From assembly GCF_004795735.1 (NCBI RefSeq), contig NZ_CP039247.1:372001-436000 (forward strand): 64,000 bases of DNA, in the 5' to 3' direction. The stretch comes from Corynebacterium endometrii. GTDB taxonomy: Bacteria > Actinomycetota > Actinomycetes > Mycobacteriales > Mycobacteriaceae. The notes beneath the pieces were generated by a model. That model searched no databases. It was not told the DNA's origin and saw only the letters and a program-made list of their open reading frames with translations. Below, piece by piece: positions 18,429-27,267 of the stretch; position 1 is the stretch's first letter, and every line of letters starts with the position of its first letter. The position numbers were made by a program, and so were the translations under genes.

Positions 18429-19133
18429 ATGAGCACCAAGTCCAAGGCTTACAAGGCCGCCGCCGAGCTGGTTGACAAGTCCCGCCTGTACCGCCCGCTC
18501 GAGGCCGCAAAGCTGGCCAAGGAGACCTCCTCCAAGAACTTCGACGCTACCGTTGACGTGGCTATCCGCCTGGGCGTTGACCCACGCAAGGCTGATCAGC
18601 TGGTTCGCGGCACCGTATCCCTGCCTAACGGCACCGGTAAGGACGTCCGCGTCGCGGTATTCGCCGAGGGCGAGAAGGCAACCGCTGCTGAGGAGGCTGG
18701 CGCTGACATCGTTGGCACCGAGAAGCTGATCGAGGAGATCAACGCAGGCAACATCAACTTCGACGTAGCTATTGCTACCCCGGACCAGATGGCTAAGGTT
18801 GGCCGCGTTGCTCGCGTCCTGGGCCCACGTGGCCTGATGCCTAACCCTAAGACCGGCACCGTTACCGCGGATGTTGCCAAGGCAATCTCTGAGGTTAAGG
18901 GCGGCAAGATCTCCTTCCGCGTTGACAAGGCTTCCAACCTGCACGCAATCATCGGCAAGGCTTCCTTCGACGCCGAGAAGCTGGCCGAGAACTACGGTGC
19001 CCTGCTCGACGAGCTGCTGCGTATCAAGCCTGCTTCCGCTAAGGGTGTTTACCTGAAGAAGGTCACCATCTCCACCACCTCTGGCCCAGGCATCCCAGTC
19101 GATGCTTCCGTTCAGAAGGGTTACGCGGAGTAA
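18429..19133 (+). CDS. rplA: 50S ribosomal protein L1
   Basis: A 234-residue L1, which binds the 23S rRNA stalk region at the E site and in many bacteria represses its own operon. The conserved [17 protein letters not shown] segment lies in domain II, and the fold-closing [13 protein letters not shown] is near the C-terminus. It lies 91 bases after rplK and ends before a strong terminator. Confidence 0.98.
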   Translation: MSTKSKAYKAAAELVDKSRLYRPLEAAKLAKETSSKNFDATVDVAIRLGVDPRKADQLVRGTVSLPNGTGKDVRVAVFAEGEKATAAEEAGADIVGTEKLIEEINAGNINFDVAIATPDQMAKVGRVARVLGPRGLMPNPKTGTVTADVAKAISEVKGGKISFRVDKASNLHAIIGKASFDAEKLAENYGALLDELLRIKPASAKGVYLKKVTISTTSGPGIPVDASVQKGYAE

Positions 19134-19186
19134 ATCCGGATGGATCCGCGCGGATTCACCGTTAAGCTGATAGCTTAACTAAGTTG

Positions 19187-19217
19187 CCTCCTCCGGCGAT
19201 GCCGGGGGAGGATTTTT
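19187..19217 (+). terminator. Terminator after rplA
   Basis: CCTCCTCCGGC (19187-19197) and GCCGGGGGAGG (19201-19211) form an 11-bp stem with a 3-base loop and one wobble, followed by ATTTTTAG. It also lies just beyond the 3' end of the convergent photolyase gene. Confidence 0.85.
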
Positions 19218-19237
19218 AGTTTTACATGTGTGCGGGA

Positions 19238-20530
19238 CTATTTGAGTGCCTTGATTTCAGAGTATGCCTCAAGGGCGGCCTGGCGGGATTCCTTCAGATC
19301 AACGATGGGTTCGGGCCCCAGCGGGGTGAGGGATTCGGGGGACCAACGGGCGATGTATTCACCGTCCGGGTCGAAGCGTTCCTGCTGCGTTATTGGGTTG
19401 AATATGCGGAAAAACGGCGCGGCGTCGTCGCCGGATCCGGCCACCCACTGCCAGCCGAAGGGGTTGGACGCGGGGTCTGCGTCCACTAAGGTGTCCCAGA
19501 ACCACTGCTCGCCGCGCCGCCAGTGGATGCCTAGGTTCTTAGTTAGGAAACTGCCCGCGACCATACGCACCCGGTTGTGCATGTAACCGGTGGCCCACAA
19601 TTCCTTCATGCCGGCATCCACGAGCGGTATGCCGGTCTCGCCGCGCTGCCACGCGCGTAACGCGTCCGAGTCCTCCTCGTCCTCCCAATCGAAATGATCG
19701 AATTGTGTTCGCACGTTCCTTATTGCCATATCGGGGAGGTGATAAAGCCGGTGCCAGGCGAAGTCACGCCAGAGGAGTTCGGAACAAAACTTGGCGGCAT
19801 CCGGGCTGCCGGATTCTAACGCGGAAAGGTAGAGCTCGCGGGCGGAAATCTCCCCGAAGCGCAGGTGGGGCGATAACCGGGAGGTGGCCTGCCGGGCGGG
19901 AAAATCCCGGCCCCGGGTATAGCCGGAGATCTCCTCAAGGAACTCGCCGGCCCGTGCGCGGGCGGCCCGCTCGCCGGGGATCCAGTCAAACCCGGACGCC
20001 CACGCCGGTTGTTCCGGCTCCGGCAGCGGGGGAGGGGGCGTGCCGGCACCAGTCATAGCGGGCACCGGCAGCGGTTCATCGTCGCGCACCTGCAGGCGTG
20101 CGGCCTTGCTGTACGGGGTAAATACCTTGTATGGCTCCCCGGATTTAGTCAGCACCTCCCAGGGTTCGGTGATGGTGTGGCCGGGGAAAGAGCGGACGGG
20201 AAAGTGATCCTTTAATTGGGAGTCCACCTCCCGCAATGGCTTGTGGTAGCGGCGGGTCCAGGCTACGGCGGTAGGGGCCAATTCGGAGAGAACCTGGTGG
20301 GGATTGCCGGTGCGGCGGATCAGCGGGATGCCGCGCGCCGCCAGGTCACCAGCCAGGGCGCGGATGGACCGCTCCCGCCACCAGCTAGCTGCTGCGCCCA
20401 ACGGGCGAGTGCCGGGATAGACGGGTTCATCGATCACCAGCGCCAGCAGAGGGCCCTGGGCGGCGCCCCAGGTCAGGGCGGGATTGTCGTGCAGGCGGAG
20501 GTCATCGCGAAACCACATGATGGAAGTCAT
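19238..20530 (-). CDS. phr: Deoxyribodipyrimidine photolyase (CPD photolyase family)
   Basis: A DNA photolyase of 430 residues from ATG 20530 (MTSIMWFRDDLRLHDNPAL), the family's usual N-terminus; an upstream in-frame extension lies in the rplJ leader. The N-terminal domain binds the antenna chromophore. The C-terminal FAD domain shows TSRLSPHLRFGEIS, the Trp-rich ELLWRDFAWHRLYH and the WATGYMHNRVRMV segment, then FGWQWVAGSGDDAAPFFRIFNP. It reverses UV pyrimidine dimers using blue light. It lies antisense between rplA and rplJ, an insertion into the usual ribosomal order. Confidence 0.93.
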   Translation of the reverse strand: MTSIMWFRDDLRLHDNPALTWGAAQGPLLALVIDEPVYPGTRPLGAAASWWRERSIRALAGDLAARGIPLIRRTGNPHQVLSELAPTAVAWTRRYHKPLREVDSQLKDHFPVRSFPGHTITEPWEVLTKSGEPYKVFTPYSKAARLQVRDDEPLPVPAMTGAGTPPPPLPEPEQPAWASGFDWIPGERAARARAGEFLEEISGYTRGRDFPARQATSRLSPHLRFGEISARELYLSALESGSPDAAKFCSELLWRDFAWHRLYHLPDMAIRNVRTQFDHFDWEDEEDSDALRAWQRGETGIPLVDAGMKELWATGYMHNRVRMVAGSFLTKNLGIHWRRGEQWFWDTLVDADPASNPFGWQWVAGSGDDAAPFFRIFNPITQQERFDPDGEYIARWSPESLTPLGPEPIVDLKESRQAALEAYSEIKALK

Positions 20531-20626
20531 GAAGACCACCGTAGCCGCAAATTTGGTAAGTGGGTATTGCGATGGTAGATTAACCAGCTGAAGTTTGAAC
20601 GACCCTGGTGGGTCGAGCTCAAGTTT

Positions 20627-20758
20627 CACCGAAGACCGTTGGTTATCCTTTACGGATCGAAGGTTCTCTTTCCTCAAGAGACAGCCCACGCAGGAGACGC
20701 TTGTTGCACCTTATCCATTGAGATTTGTGCGCCTCGTGCTCTTGCACGGGGCTTTTTT
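20627..20758 (+). ncRNA. L10 (rplJ) leader region
   Basis: The roughly 130 bases before rplJ contain GAAGGTTCTC...GAGA and the CGCAGGAGACG block that I recognise from actinobacterial L10 leaders, which bind the L10(L12)4 complex for autoregulation. The segment ends in a terminator hairpin. Recognition is by eye; no covariance model was run, and the exact 5' boundary is uncertain. Confidence 0.55.
20731..20758 (+). terminator. Attenuator-like terminator in the rplJ leader
   Basis: GCCTCGTGC (20731-20739) pairs with GCACGGGGC (20744-20752) around TCTT, with one wobble, followed by TTTTTT. It lies 70 bases before the rplJ start, so rplJ expression must pass it. This suggests transcription attenuation within the L10 leader. 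Confidence 0.7.
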
Positions 20759-20827
20759 GTTGGCCAAGCGCCAGCATTGGGCCCCGGCGGAAACAAAAGA
20801 GATGTTTTGGAAGGAGGCGAGTAAATC

Positions 20828-21343
20828 ATGGCAAATCCAAAGAACGTTGCAGGACTGGCAGAACTGAAGGAGAAGCTGGAGGCATCCTCCAGCGTATTCC
20901 TGACCGAGTACCGCGGCCTGACCGTGGCTCAGCTGCAGGAACTGCGCAACAACTTGGGCTTTGACGTGGAGTACTCCGTCGCCAAGAACACCCTCTTCAA
21001 GATCGCTGCCAACGAAGCTGGCATCGAAGGCCTTGACGAGTACCTGACCGGCCCAACCGCTATCGCCTTCATCAAGGGCGAGGCAGTTGACGCTGCAAAG
21101 GTCATGAAGAAGTTCGCCGATGATAACAAGGCGTTCGTCGTCAAGGGTGGCTACATGGACGGCAACGCACTCGATGCCGCTCAGGTTCAGGCCATCGCAG
21201 AGCTGGACAACCGCGAGACCACCCTCGCAAAGCTGGCTGGCGCAATGAAGGGCAACTTGGCAAAGGCCGCAGGCCTGTTCAATGCCCCTGCTTCTCAGGT
21301 TGCACGCCTCGGCGCTGCACTCGCAGAGAAGAAGGAAGCTTAA
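20828..21343 (+). CDS. rplJ: 50S ribosomal protein L10
   Basis: A 171-residue L10, the base of the L12 stalk. The N-terminal rRNA-binding domain starts [17 protein letters not shown] and contains [15 protein letters not shown]. The Ala-rich C-terminal helix ([14 protein letters not shown]) binds L12 dimers. An AAGGAGG ribosome site is present before the ATG. rplL follows after about 90 bases. Confidence 0.98.
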   Translation: MANPKNVAGLAELKEKLEASSSVFLTEYRGLTVAQLQELRNNLGFDVEYSVAKNTLFKIAANEAGIEGLDEYLTGPTAIAFIKGEAVDAAKVMKKFADDNKAFVVKGGYMDGNALDAAQVQAIAELDNRETTLAKLAGAMKGNLAKAAGLFNAPASQVARLGAALAEKKEA

Positions 21344-21435
21344 AGTCGCTTCCCTTTAAGGGAAACGCACCACAAATTTCAACAACTTTGCTGGCGGCCT
21401 AGGTTGGGGCGCCACACACAGAAAGGATGGCCATC

Positions 21436-21822
21436 ATGGCTAAGCTCACCAAGGACGAGCTCATTGAAGCTTTCAAGGAAATGACCCTCATCGAGCTCTC
21501 CGAGTTCGTTAAGGAGTTCGAAGAGGTATTCGACGTAACCGCAGCTGCTCCAGTTGCTGTTGCCGCTCCAGGCGCTGCTGGCGCTGACGCTCCTGCTGCT
21601 GAGGAGAAGGACGAGTTCGACGTTGTCCTGACCGACGCTGGCGCAAAGAAGATTGGCGTAATTAAGGTTGTCCGCGAGCTCGTTTCCGGCCTGGGCCTGA
21701 AGGAAGCTAAGGAGCTCGTTGAGTCCGCTCCTAAGGCAATCATCGAGGGCGCATCCAAGGATGACGCTGAGGCTGCAAAGGCTAAGCTCGAAGAGGCTGG
21801 CGCTTCCGTAGAGCTCAAGTAA
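21436..21822 (+). CDS. rplL: 50S ribosomal protein L7/L12
   Basis: A 128-residue stalk protein present in several copies per ribosome; it recruits translation GTPases. ATG 21436 is preferred over in-frame ATG 21427 because GAAAGG ends 9 bases before it and abuts the upstream ATG. The N-terminal dimerisation helices are followed by an Ala/Pro hinge ([18 protein letters not shown]) and the globular domain with [21 protein letters not shown]. It is rich in Ala, Glu and Lys, as expected. Confidence 0.97.
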   Translation: MAKLTKDELIEAFKEMTLIELSEFVKEFEEVFDVTAAAPVAVAAPGAAGADAPAAEEKDEFDVVLTDAGAKKIGVIKVVRELVSGLGLKEAKELVESAPKAIIEGASKDDAEAAKAKLEEAGASVELK

Positions 21823-21884
21823 TCTAACTTGAACCTTTAAGCCGCGTGAGCGCGCTCCTCGCGAGTCGCGCTCACAATGCTTTT

Positions 21885-21925
21885 ACAACCCGGATTCCCG
21901 CAAGGGGTCCGGGTTGTTTGGTTTT
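21885..21925 (+). terminator. Terminator after rplL
   Basis: ACAACCCGGA (21885-21894) pairs with TCCGGGTTGT (21908-21917), with an inner CCC/GGGG stem, followed by TTGGTTTT. It lies between rplL and the convergent DUF3068 gene and may serve both strands. Confidence 0.75.
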
Positions 21926-21945
21926 CCTGCTCGTTTCCTGCTTGC

Positions 21946-22956
21946 TTAGCGGGTCTGCGCGGCGGGGTCGCGGCGAGAGCCGGAATGGGAAGAGCGGCCG
22001 AACAGTCCAAATACGCCGGCCAGACCGAGGAGCGTTAGGAGGGCGCCGGCGCCAACCATGACCCATCCGATGGTGGTCAGGGCGCCCGGCACGGGCAGGT
22101 CTGCGGCTTGGGCGATGAAGGCGGCGCGGTCTTCGTCGGAAGTAGCGGCCTCAAAGATAAAGGCGTCCTCAGTGCGGTTGCCCTCGCGGTCTCCGTAATA
22201 GTCATCGATGGAGACCTCCATGGCGACCAGGGCGCCGGTGGCTTGGTCCACGAAGTAGTCGCGGGTGGCGGAGTGGTAGAGGTAGGTCTGCTCAGAATCC
22301 CCGCCTTCCGTTTCGGTGCGGGAGGTGTTGAAAGCGCCGGCGAACTTCGTGGCCACGTTGGTGGGCTCCACGGCCTGGTGGTAGCGGTAGATGGTGCGGC
22401 CGTCGATTTCTAGTTCCTCTTCGAATACCGCGTCCACCGCGTCTCGGATGTACGGGTCGAACACCGGGTAGTTGGTCTTCTCCGCGTCCGCAGGGAATTT
22501 GAGCCAGTAGCCCGGCACCTGGGCCTCGGCCGCAGGGGTGGCGATGGTGTGGTTAATGTTGGCCGGGGAGGCGGCCGCGCCGGTGACGCGGTCGATGGAG
22601 TAGGTCCAGACCTGCGCCCCGACCAGGTTGTTCACATCCGCTAGGGCGGCCTCATCCGCTGATCCCGCCCGCACGGTGGTTTCACCGATGCGTAGGGTGG
22701 CCACGTCTTTACCGGAGGGCTCCTGAACGGCCATATGTAGCTGGTATGTCAGCGGCCCCTGGTAGGGTCGCGTGCCCTCCTCGTCGTGGATCAGCGCGGT
22801 GCCGTCAGAATCCTCGAGGGTCCAGGTGGTAGTGCCGGAGTCGAGCGGCATGCGGGAATTTGCGTCCAAAAAGCGCGGGGCAATGACGCCCGCGGCAACC
22901 AGGGCAAGGCCAAGGCCTACCAGCAGCGCGGAGAAGATTCGAGACTTAGGCAGCAT
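21946..22956 (-). CDS. DUF3068 envelope protein
   Basis: A 336-residue protein typical of mycolic-acid actinobacteria. An N-terminal hydrophobic helix (residues ~8-27) could be an uncleaved signal anchor. A large predicted extracytoplasmic region follows (VNNLVGAQVWTYSIDRVTG, YRYHQAVEPTNV), then a second helix near residues 300-322 and a short Arg/Ser-rich cytoplasmic tail. The family is annotated DUF3068, and some members are called PorA-family proteins, but no function can be read from the sequence. It is transcribed away from rpoB. Confidence 0.8.
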   Translation of the reverse strand: MLPKSRIFSALLVGLGLALVAAGVIAPRFLDANSRMPLDSGTTTWTLEDSDGTALIHDEEGTRPYQGPLTYQLHMAVQEPSGKDVATLRIGETTVRAGSADEAALADVNNLVGAQVWTYSIDRVTGAAASPANINHTIATPAAEAQVPGYWLKFPADAEKTNYPVFDPYIRDAVDAVFEEELEIDGRTIYRYHQAVEPTNVATKFAGAFNTSRTETEGGDSEQTYLYHSATRDYFVDQATGALVAMEVSIDDYYGDREGNRTEDAFIFEAATSDEDRAAFIAQAADLPVPGALTTIGWVMVGAGALLTLLGLAGVFGLFGRSSHSGSRRDPAAQTR

Positions 22957-23601
22957 GATGTGTGATTCTACAGCCCATCGCGCGCAAGTCCCGCCATGCG
23001 CGCGGGCGGATGCGGCAAAAAGCTAGCCGGCTGCTAGCGGCGCCGGCGGGGTTTAAGGTTCCACGCGGGCAATACGGGGGCCGGGCAAGGATCCGGACTT
23101 GGCGGTTTTAGCCCGCGAGTCGCTCGTTGCGTCAAACCCGGGGGAGTGTAGGCTCCCTGCTGGCCTGGATCGAACATCCGTAGCAAAAGCGGCAGGCCCC
23201 TGGTTACTCCCGCTTCCAAGCGGTCCCCTAAAATCCGCCACGAGGTGGCGATTTACCCTCGGGGCGTGTGCAGTGTTAGAAATTTAGGAGTAGCCCTGGG
23301 CTGAACGCGGCGTGAAACCCGCGCGGCCGGCGCGAAGCGGGAGCGGGGGAGCCCCGTTGCGTAGAGGCGGGCAATGCCTATAGGTGCTCTTTACAAAGCT
23401 GTCAAATTGGTATAGGCTATTTCGTTGCGCTGGAACCCGGATGCCAACGCACATTTAGCCTTTCAAGATTGGTGATGGTAAAGCCAGTTTGACAAGGTGA
23501 TTTTGTGCTATCTGGCCCCGGTTATTCCACAGCAGACCGAATGCTAAAATTACCAGCGGTTTTGCTGCTCGCCTGCCGGGGTGAGCCGCAATCCGCGTGA
23601 G
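22957..23601 (+). other. rpoB upstream region, no convincing gene
   Basis: About 645 bases between the divergent DUF3068 and rpoB genes. Short open frames exist on both strands, but none has a good ribosome site or coding-like composition. The right half becomes AT-richer and holds the candidate rpoB promoter at 23390-23418. A second weak TTGACA is at 23488-23493 without a clear partner. A long rpoB 5' UTR is therefore likely. Confidence 0.5.
23390..23418 (+). promoter_or_regulatory. Candidate rpoB promoter
   Basis: TTTACA (23390-23395) and TAGGCT (23413-23418) are 17 bases apart in an AT-rich stretch. It would give a leader of roughly 190 bases. Chosen by eye. Confidence 0.45.
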
Positions 23602-23619
23602 GTGCTGGAAGGACCCATC

Positions 23620-26600
23620 TTGGCAGTCTCCCGCCAGACCAAGTCAGTGGCCAATATCCCCGGAGCCCCGACGCGCTACTCGTTCGCGAAGATCAGCGAA
23701 CCTATCGCCGTCCCGGGCCTCCTTGATCTACAACTTAACTCCTTTGCATGGCTCGTTGGTTCGCCGGAGTGGCGCGAACAGCAGCAGGCAGAGCGCGGCG
23801 ACGATGCACGCATCACGTCCGGCCTTGAGGACATCCTGGAGGAGCTTTCTCCTATCACGGATTACTCCGGCAACATGTCTCTGTCCCTGTCTGAGCCCCA
23901 CTTCTGGCCGGTGAAGAACACCGTCGATGAGTGCAAGGAAAAGGACATTAACTACTCCGCGCCGTTGTACGTGACGGCGGAGTTCTTCAACAAAGAGACG
24001 CAGGAAATTAAGTCTCAGACCGTCTTCATTGGTGACTTCCCAATGATGACGGACAAGGGCACCTTCATCGTCAACGGCACCGAGCGTGTCGTGGTGTCCC
24101 AGCTGGTGCGCTCCCCAGGCGTCTACTTCGACCAGACGATTGACAAGTCCACCGAGCGCCCGCTGCACGCAGTGAAGGTCATCCCTTCCCGCGGTGCTTG
24201 GTTGGAGTTCGATGTGGACAAGCGCGATACCGTCGGCGTCCGCATCGACCGCAAGCGCCGCCAGCCGGTCACCGTGCTGCTGAAGGCCCTGGGCTGGACC
24301 GAGGAGCAGATCAAGGAGCGCTTCGGCTTCTCCGAGCTCATGATGTCCACCCTCGAGTCTGACGGTGTGGCAAACACCGATGAGGCGCTGCTGGAGATCT
24401 ACCGCAAGCAGCGCCCGGGTGAGCAGCCTACCCGCGAGCTGGCGCAGTCCCTGCTGGAGAACGCCTTCTTCCGCGCCAAGCGCTACGACCTGGCCCGCGT
24501 GGGCCGCTACAAGGTCAACCGCAAGCTGGGGCTCGGCGGCGATCATGAGGGCCTGATGACCCTGACCGAGGAAGACATCGCCGTCACCCTCGAGTACCTG
24601 GTGCGCCTGCACGCAGGTGAGCGAGAGATGGAAGCGCCTAACGGCGAGATTATCCCAATCAACACCGATGACATCGACCACTTCGGTAACCGCCGCCTGC
24701 GCACCGTGGGTGAGCTCATCCAGAACCAGGTCCGCGTTGGCCTGGCGCGCATGGAGCGCGTCGTCCGTGAGCGCATGACCACCCAGGATGCTGAGTCCAT
24801 CACTCCTACCTCCCTGATCAACGTGCGTCCGGTTTCCGCAGCTATCCGTGAGTTCTTCGGTACCTCCCAGCTGTCCCAGTTCATGGACCACAACAACTCC
24901 CTGTCTGGCCTGACCCACAAGCGCCGCCTGTCCGCCTTGGGCCCAGGCGGCCTGACTCGTGACCGCGCCGGCATCGAGGTTCGAGACGTTCACCCATCTC
25001 ACTACGGCCGCATGTGCCCTATTGAGACCCCCGAAGGTCCAAACATTGGTCTGATTGGCTCCCTGGCTTCTTACGCCCGCGTAAACTCCTTTGGTTTCAT
25101 CGAGACTCCTTACCGCAAGGTGGTTGACGGCCGCATCACGGATGAGGTTGTCTACTTCACCGCCGATGAGGAGGACCGTTACGCCATCGCGCAGGCCGAG
25201 GTTGAGCAGGACGCTGAGGGCAACATCATCGGCGACCGTATCGAGGTTCGCTTGGCTGACGGCGCCATCGGCGTGACCGACGGCAAGGGCGTTGACCTGG
25301 TCGACGTATCCCCTCGCCAGTCCGTTTCCGTGGCAACCGCCATGATTCCGTTCCTTGAGCATGACGACGCAAACCGTGCACTGATGGGTGCCAACATGCA
25401 GCGCCAGGCCGTGCCACTCGTTCGCTCCGAGGCCCCATACGTGGGCACCGGCATGGAGCAGCGTGCGGCGTATGACGCGGGCGACCTGGTTATCACCCCT
25501 AAGGCCGGCGTTGTAGAAAACGTCACCGGTGAGCTCATCACCATCATGGACGATGAGGGCCAGCGTGACACCTACATGCTGCGCAAGTTCGAGCGCACCA
25601 ACCAGGGCACCAACTACAACCAGACCCCACTGGTAAACATCGGTGACCGCGTTGAGGCCGGCCAGGTCCTGGCGGACGGCCCGGGTACCCACAATGGTGA
25701 AATGTCCCTGGGCCGCAACCTGCTGGTTGCGTTTATGCCTTGGGAAGGCCACAACTACGAGGATGCGATCATCCTTAACCAGCGCATTGTGGAAGAGGAC
25801 ATCTTGACCTCCATCCACATCGAGGAGCACGAGATTGACGCTCGTGATACCAAGCTGGGCCCCGAGGAAATCACCCGCGAGATCCCGAACGTCTCCGATG
25901 ACGTCCTGCGCGATCTTGACGAGCGCGGCATTGTCCGCGTCGGCGCCGACGTGCGCCCCGGCGACATCCTGGTGGGCAAGGTTACGCCTAAGGGCGAGAC
26001 CGAGCTGACCCCGGAGGAGCGCCTGCTCCGCGCAATCTTCGGCGAGAAGGCTCGCGAGGTTCGCGATACCTCGATGAAGGTTCCACACGGCGAGACCGGC
26101 AAGGTCATCGGCACAGCCCGCTTCTCCCGCGAGGATGACGACGATCTGAACCCGGGCGTCAACGAGATGATCCGTGTTTACGTGGCCCAGAAGCGCAAGA
26201 TCCAGGACGGCGACAAGCTCGCCGGCCGCCACGGCAACAAGGGCGTTGTTGGCAAGATCCTGCCGCCCGAGGACATGCCATTCATGGCCGACGGTACCCC
26301 GGTGGACGTCATCCTGAACACCCACGGCGTGCCCCGCCGTATGAACATCGGTCAGGTGCTCGAGGTTCACCTGGGCTGGCTGGCACACGCCGGCTGGAAG
26401 GTTGACACTGAGGATCCAAAGAACGCCGAGCTGCTCAAGACTCTGCCTGAGGAGCTCTACGACGTTCCGGCCGATTCGCTGACCGCAACCCCGGTATTTG
26501 ACGGTGCGACCAATGAGGAAATCTCCCGCCTGCTGGCTTCCTCCAAGCCAAACCGCGACGGTGACGTACTGGTCAATGAAGAAGGCAAGGCGCAGCTGTT

Positions 26601-27099
26601 TGACGGCCGCTCCGGCGAACCGTACAAGTACCCGGTTTCCGTGGGCTACATGTACATGCTCAAGCTGCACCACCTGGTTGACGAGAAGATTCACGCTCGT
26701 TCCACCGGCCCTTACTCCATGATTACCCAGCAGCCTCTGGGCGGTAAGGCACAGTTCGGTGGCCAGCGCTTCGGCGAGATGGAGGTGTGGGCGATGCAGG
26801 CATACGGCGCGGCCTACACCCTCCAGGAGCTGCTCACCATCAAGTCTGATGACGTGGTTGGCCGCGTCAAGGTCTACGAGGCGATTGTTAAGGGCGAAAA
26901 CATCCCGGATCCAGGCGTTCCTGAGTCCTTCAAGGTGTTGCTCAAGGAGCTTCAGTCCCTGTGCCTGAACGTGGAGGTCCTCTCCGCGGACGGCACCCCG
27001 ATGGAGCTCTCCGGTACCGATGAGGATGACATGGAATCCGGTTCCTCACTGGGCATTAACCTGTCCCGTGATGAGAACTCCTCCGCAGACATCGCATAA
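23620..27099 (+). CDS. rpoB: DNA-directed RNA polymerase beta subunit
   Basis: The beta subunit, about 1159 residues. TTG 23620 is preceded by GGAAGGA at 6 bases; GTG 23602 (giving [11 protein letters not shown]) is the start used in many annotations, and GTG 23581 is also in frame. The rifampicin region reads [20 protein letters not shown] with the key Asp, His and Ser residues intact. The C-terminal DDKIH-type segment ([20 protein letters not shown]) and [16 protein letters not shown] are canonical. The codon usage is that of a highly expressed gene. rpoC follows after 168 bases. Confidence 0.97.
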   Translation: MAVSRQTKSVANIPGAPTRYSFAKISEPIAVPGLLDLQLNSFAWLVGSPEWREQQQAERGDDARITSGLEDILEELSPITDYSGNMSLSLSEPHFWPVKNTVDECKEKDINYSAPLYVTAEFFNKETQEIKSQTVFIGDFPMMTDKGTFIVNGTERVVVSQLVRSPGVYFDQTIDKSTERPLHAVKVIPSRGAWLEFDVDKRDTVGVRIDRKRRQPVTVLLKALGWTEEQIKERFGFSELMMSTLESDGVANTDEALLEIYRKQRPGEQPTRELAQSLLENAFFRAKRYDLARVGRYKVNRKLGLGGDHEGLMTLTEEDIAVTLEYLVRLHAGEREMEAPNGEIIPINTDDIDHFGNRRLRTVGELIQNQVRVGLARMERVVRERMTTQDAESITPTSLINVRPVSAAIREFFGTSQLSQFMDHNNSLSGLTHKRRLSALGPGGLTRDRAGIEVRDVHPSHYGRMCPIETPEGPNIGLIGSLASYARVNSFGFIETPYRKVVDGRITDEVVYFTADEEDRYAIAQAEVEQDAEGNIIGDRIEVRLADGAIGVTDGKGVDLVDVSPRQSVSVATAMIPFLEHDDANRALMGANMQRQAVPLVRSEAPYVGTGMEQRAAYDAGDLVITPKAGVVENVTGELITIMDDEGQRDTYMLRKFERTNQGTNYNQTPLVNIGDRVEAGQVLADGPGTHNGEMSLGRNLLVAFMPWEGHNYEDAIILNQRIVEEDILTSIHIEEHEIDARDTKLGPEEITREIPNVSDDVLRDLDERGIVRVGADVRPGDILVGKVTPKGETELTPEERLLRAIFGEKAREVRDTSMKVPHGETGKVIGTARFSREDDDDLNPGVNEMIRVYVAQKRKIQDGDKLAGRHGNKGVVGKILPPEDMPFMADGTPVDVILNTHGVPRRMNIGQVLEVHLGWLAHAGWKVDTEDPKNAELLKTLPEELYDVPADSLTATPVFDGATNEEISRLLASSKPNRDGDVLVNEEGKAQLFDGRSGEPYKYPVSVGYMYMLKLHHLVDEKIHARSTGPYSMITQQPLGGKAQFGGQRFGEMEVWAMQAYGAAYTLQELLTIKSDDVVGRVKVYEAIVKGENIPDPGVPESFKVLLKELQSLCLNVEVLSADGTPMELSGTDEDDMESGSSLGINLSRDENSSADIA

Positions 27100-27157
27100 C
27101 GGTACCGCTTAACAAGCATCGCTTAAGCCTTTCAAAGGCTCGGTTCCCTTATAACTT

Positions 27158-27192
27158 CCCGCCTCCCGGGTGTCACCCACCCCGGAGGCGGG
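27158..27192 (+). repeat. Inverted repeat between rpoB and rpoC
   Basis: CCCGCCTCC (27158-27166) and GGAGGCGGG (27184-27192) form a perfect 9-bp stem with a 17-base loop. There is no T run, so it is more likely a processing, stability or partial-attenuation element than a true terminator. It lies 75 bases before rpoC. Confidence 0.6.
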
Positions 27193-27267
27193 CGGGAACA
27201 ATACGACTAATAGAACTTATAAAGCCATCAACTTCCTCCTTAGTGGGGGATGAAAGGGAGAAGTTAC

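Noticed and set aside
23034-23287. Short ORFs on both strands upstream of rpoB
   Set aside because: No ribosome site and Arg/Pro-rich random-like translations.
23728-26694. 988-codon open frame antisense to rpoB
   Set aside because: A by-product of the strong codon bias of rpoB; the composition (Val, Gln, His, Leu-rich) has no family features.
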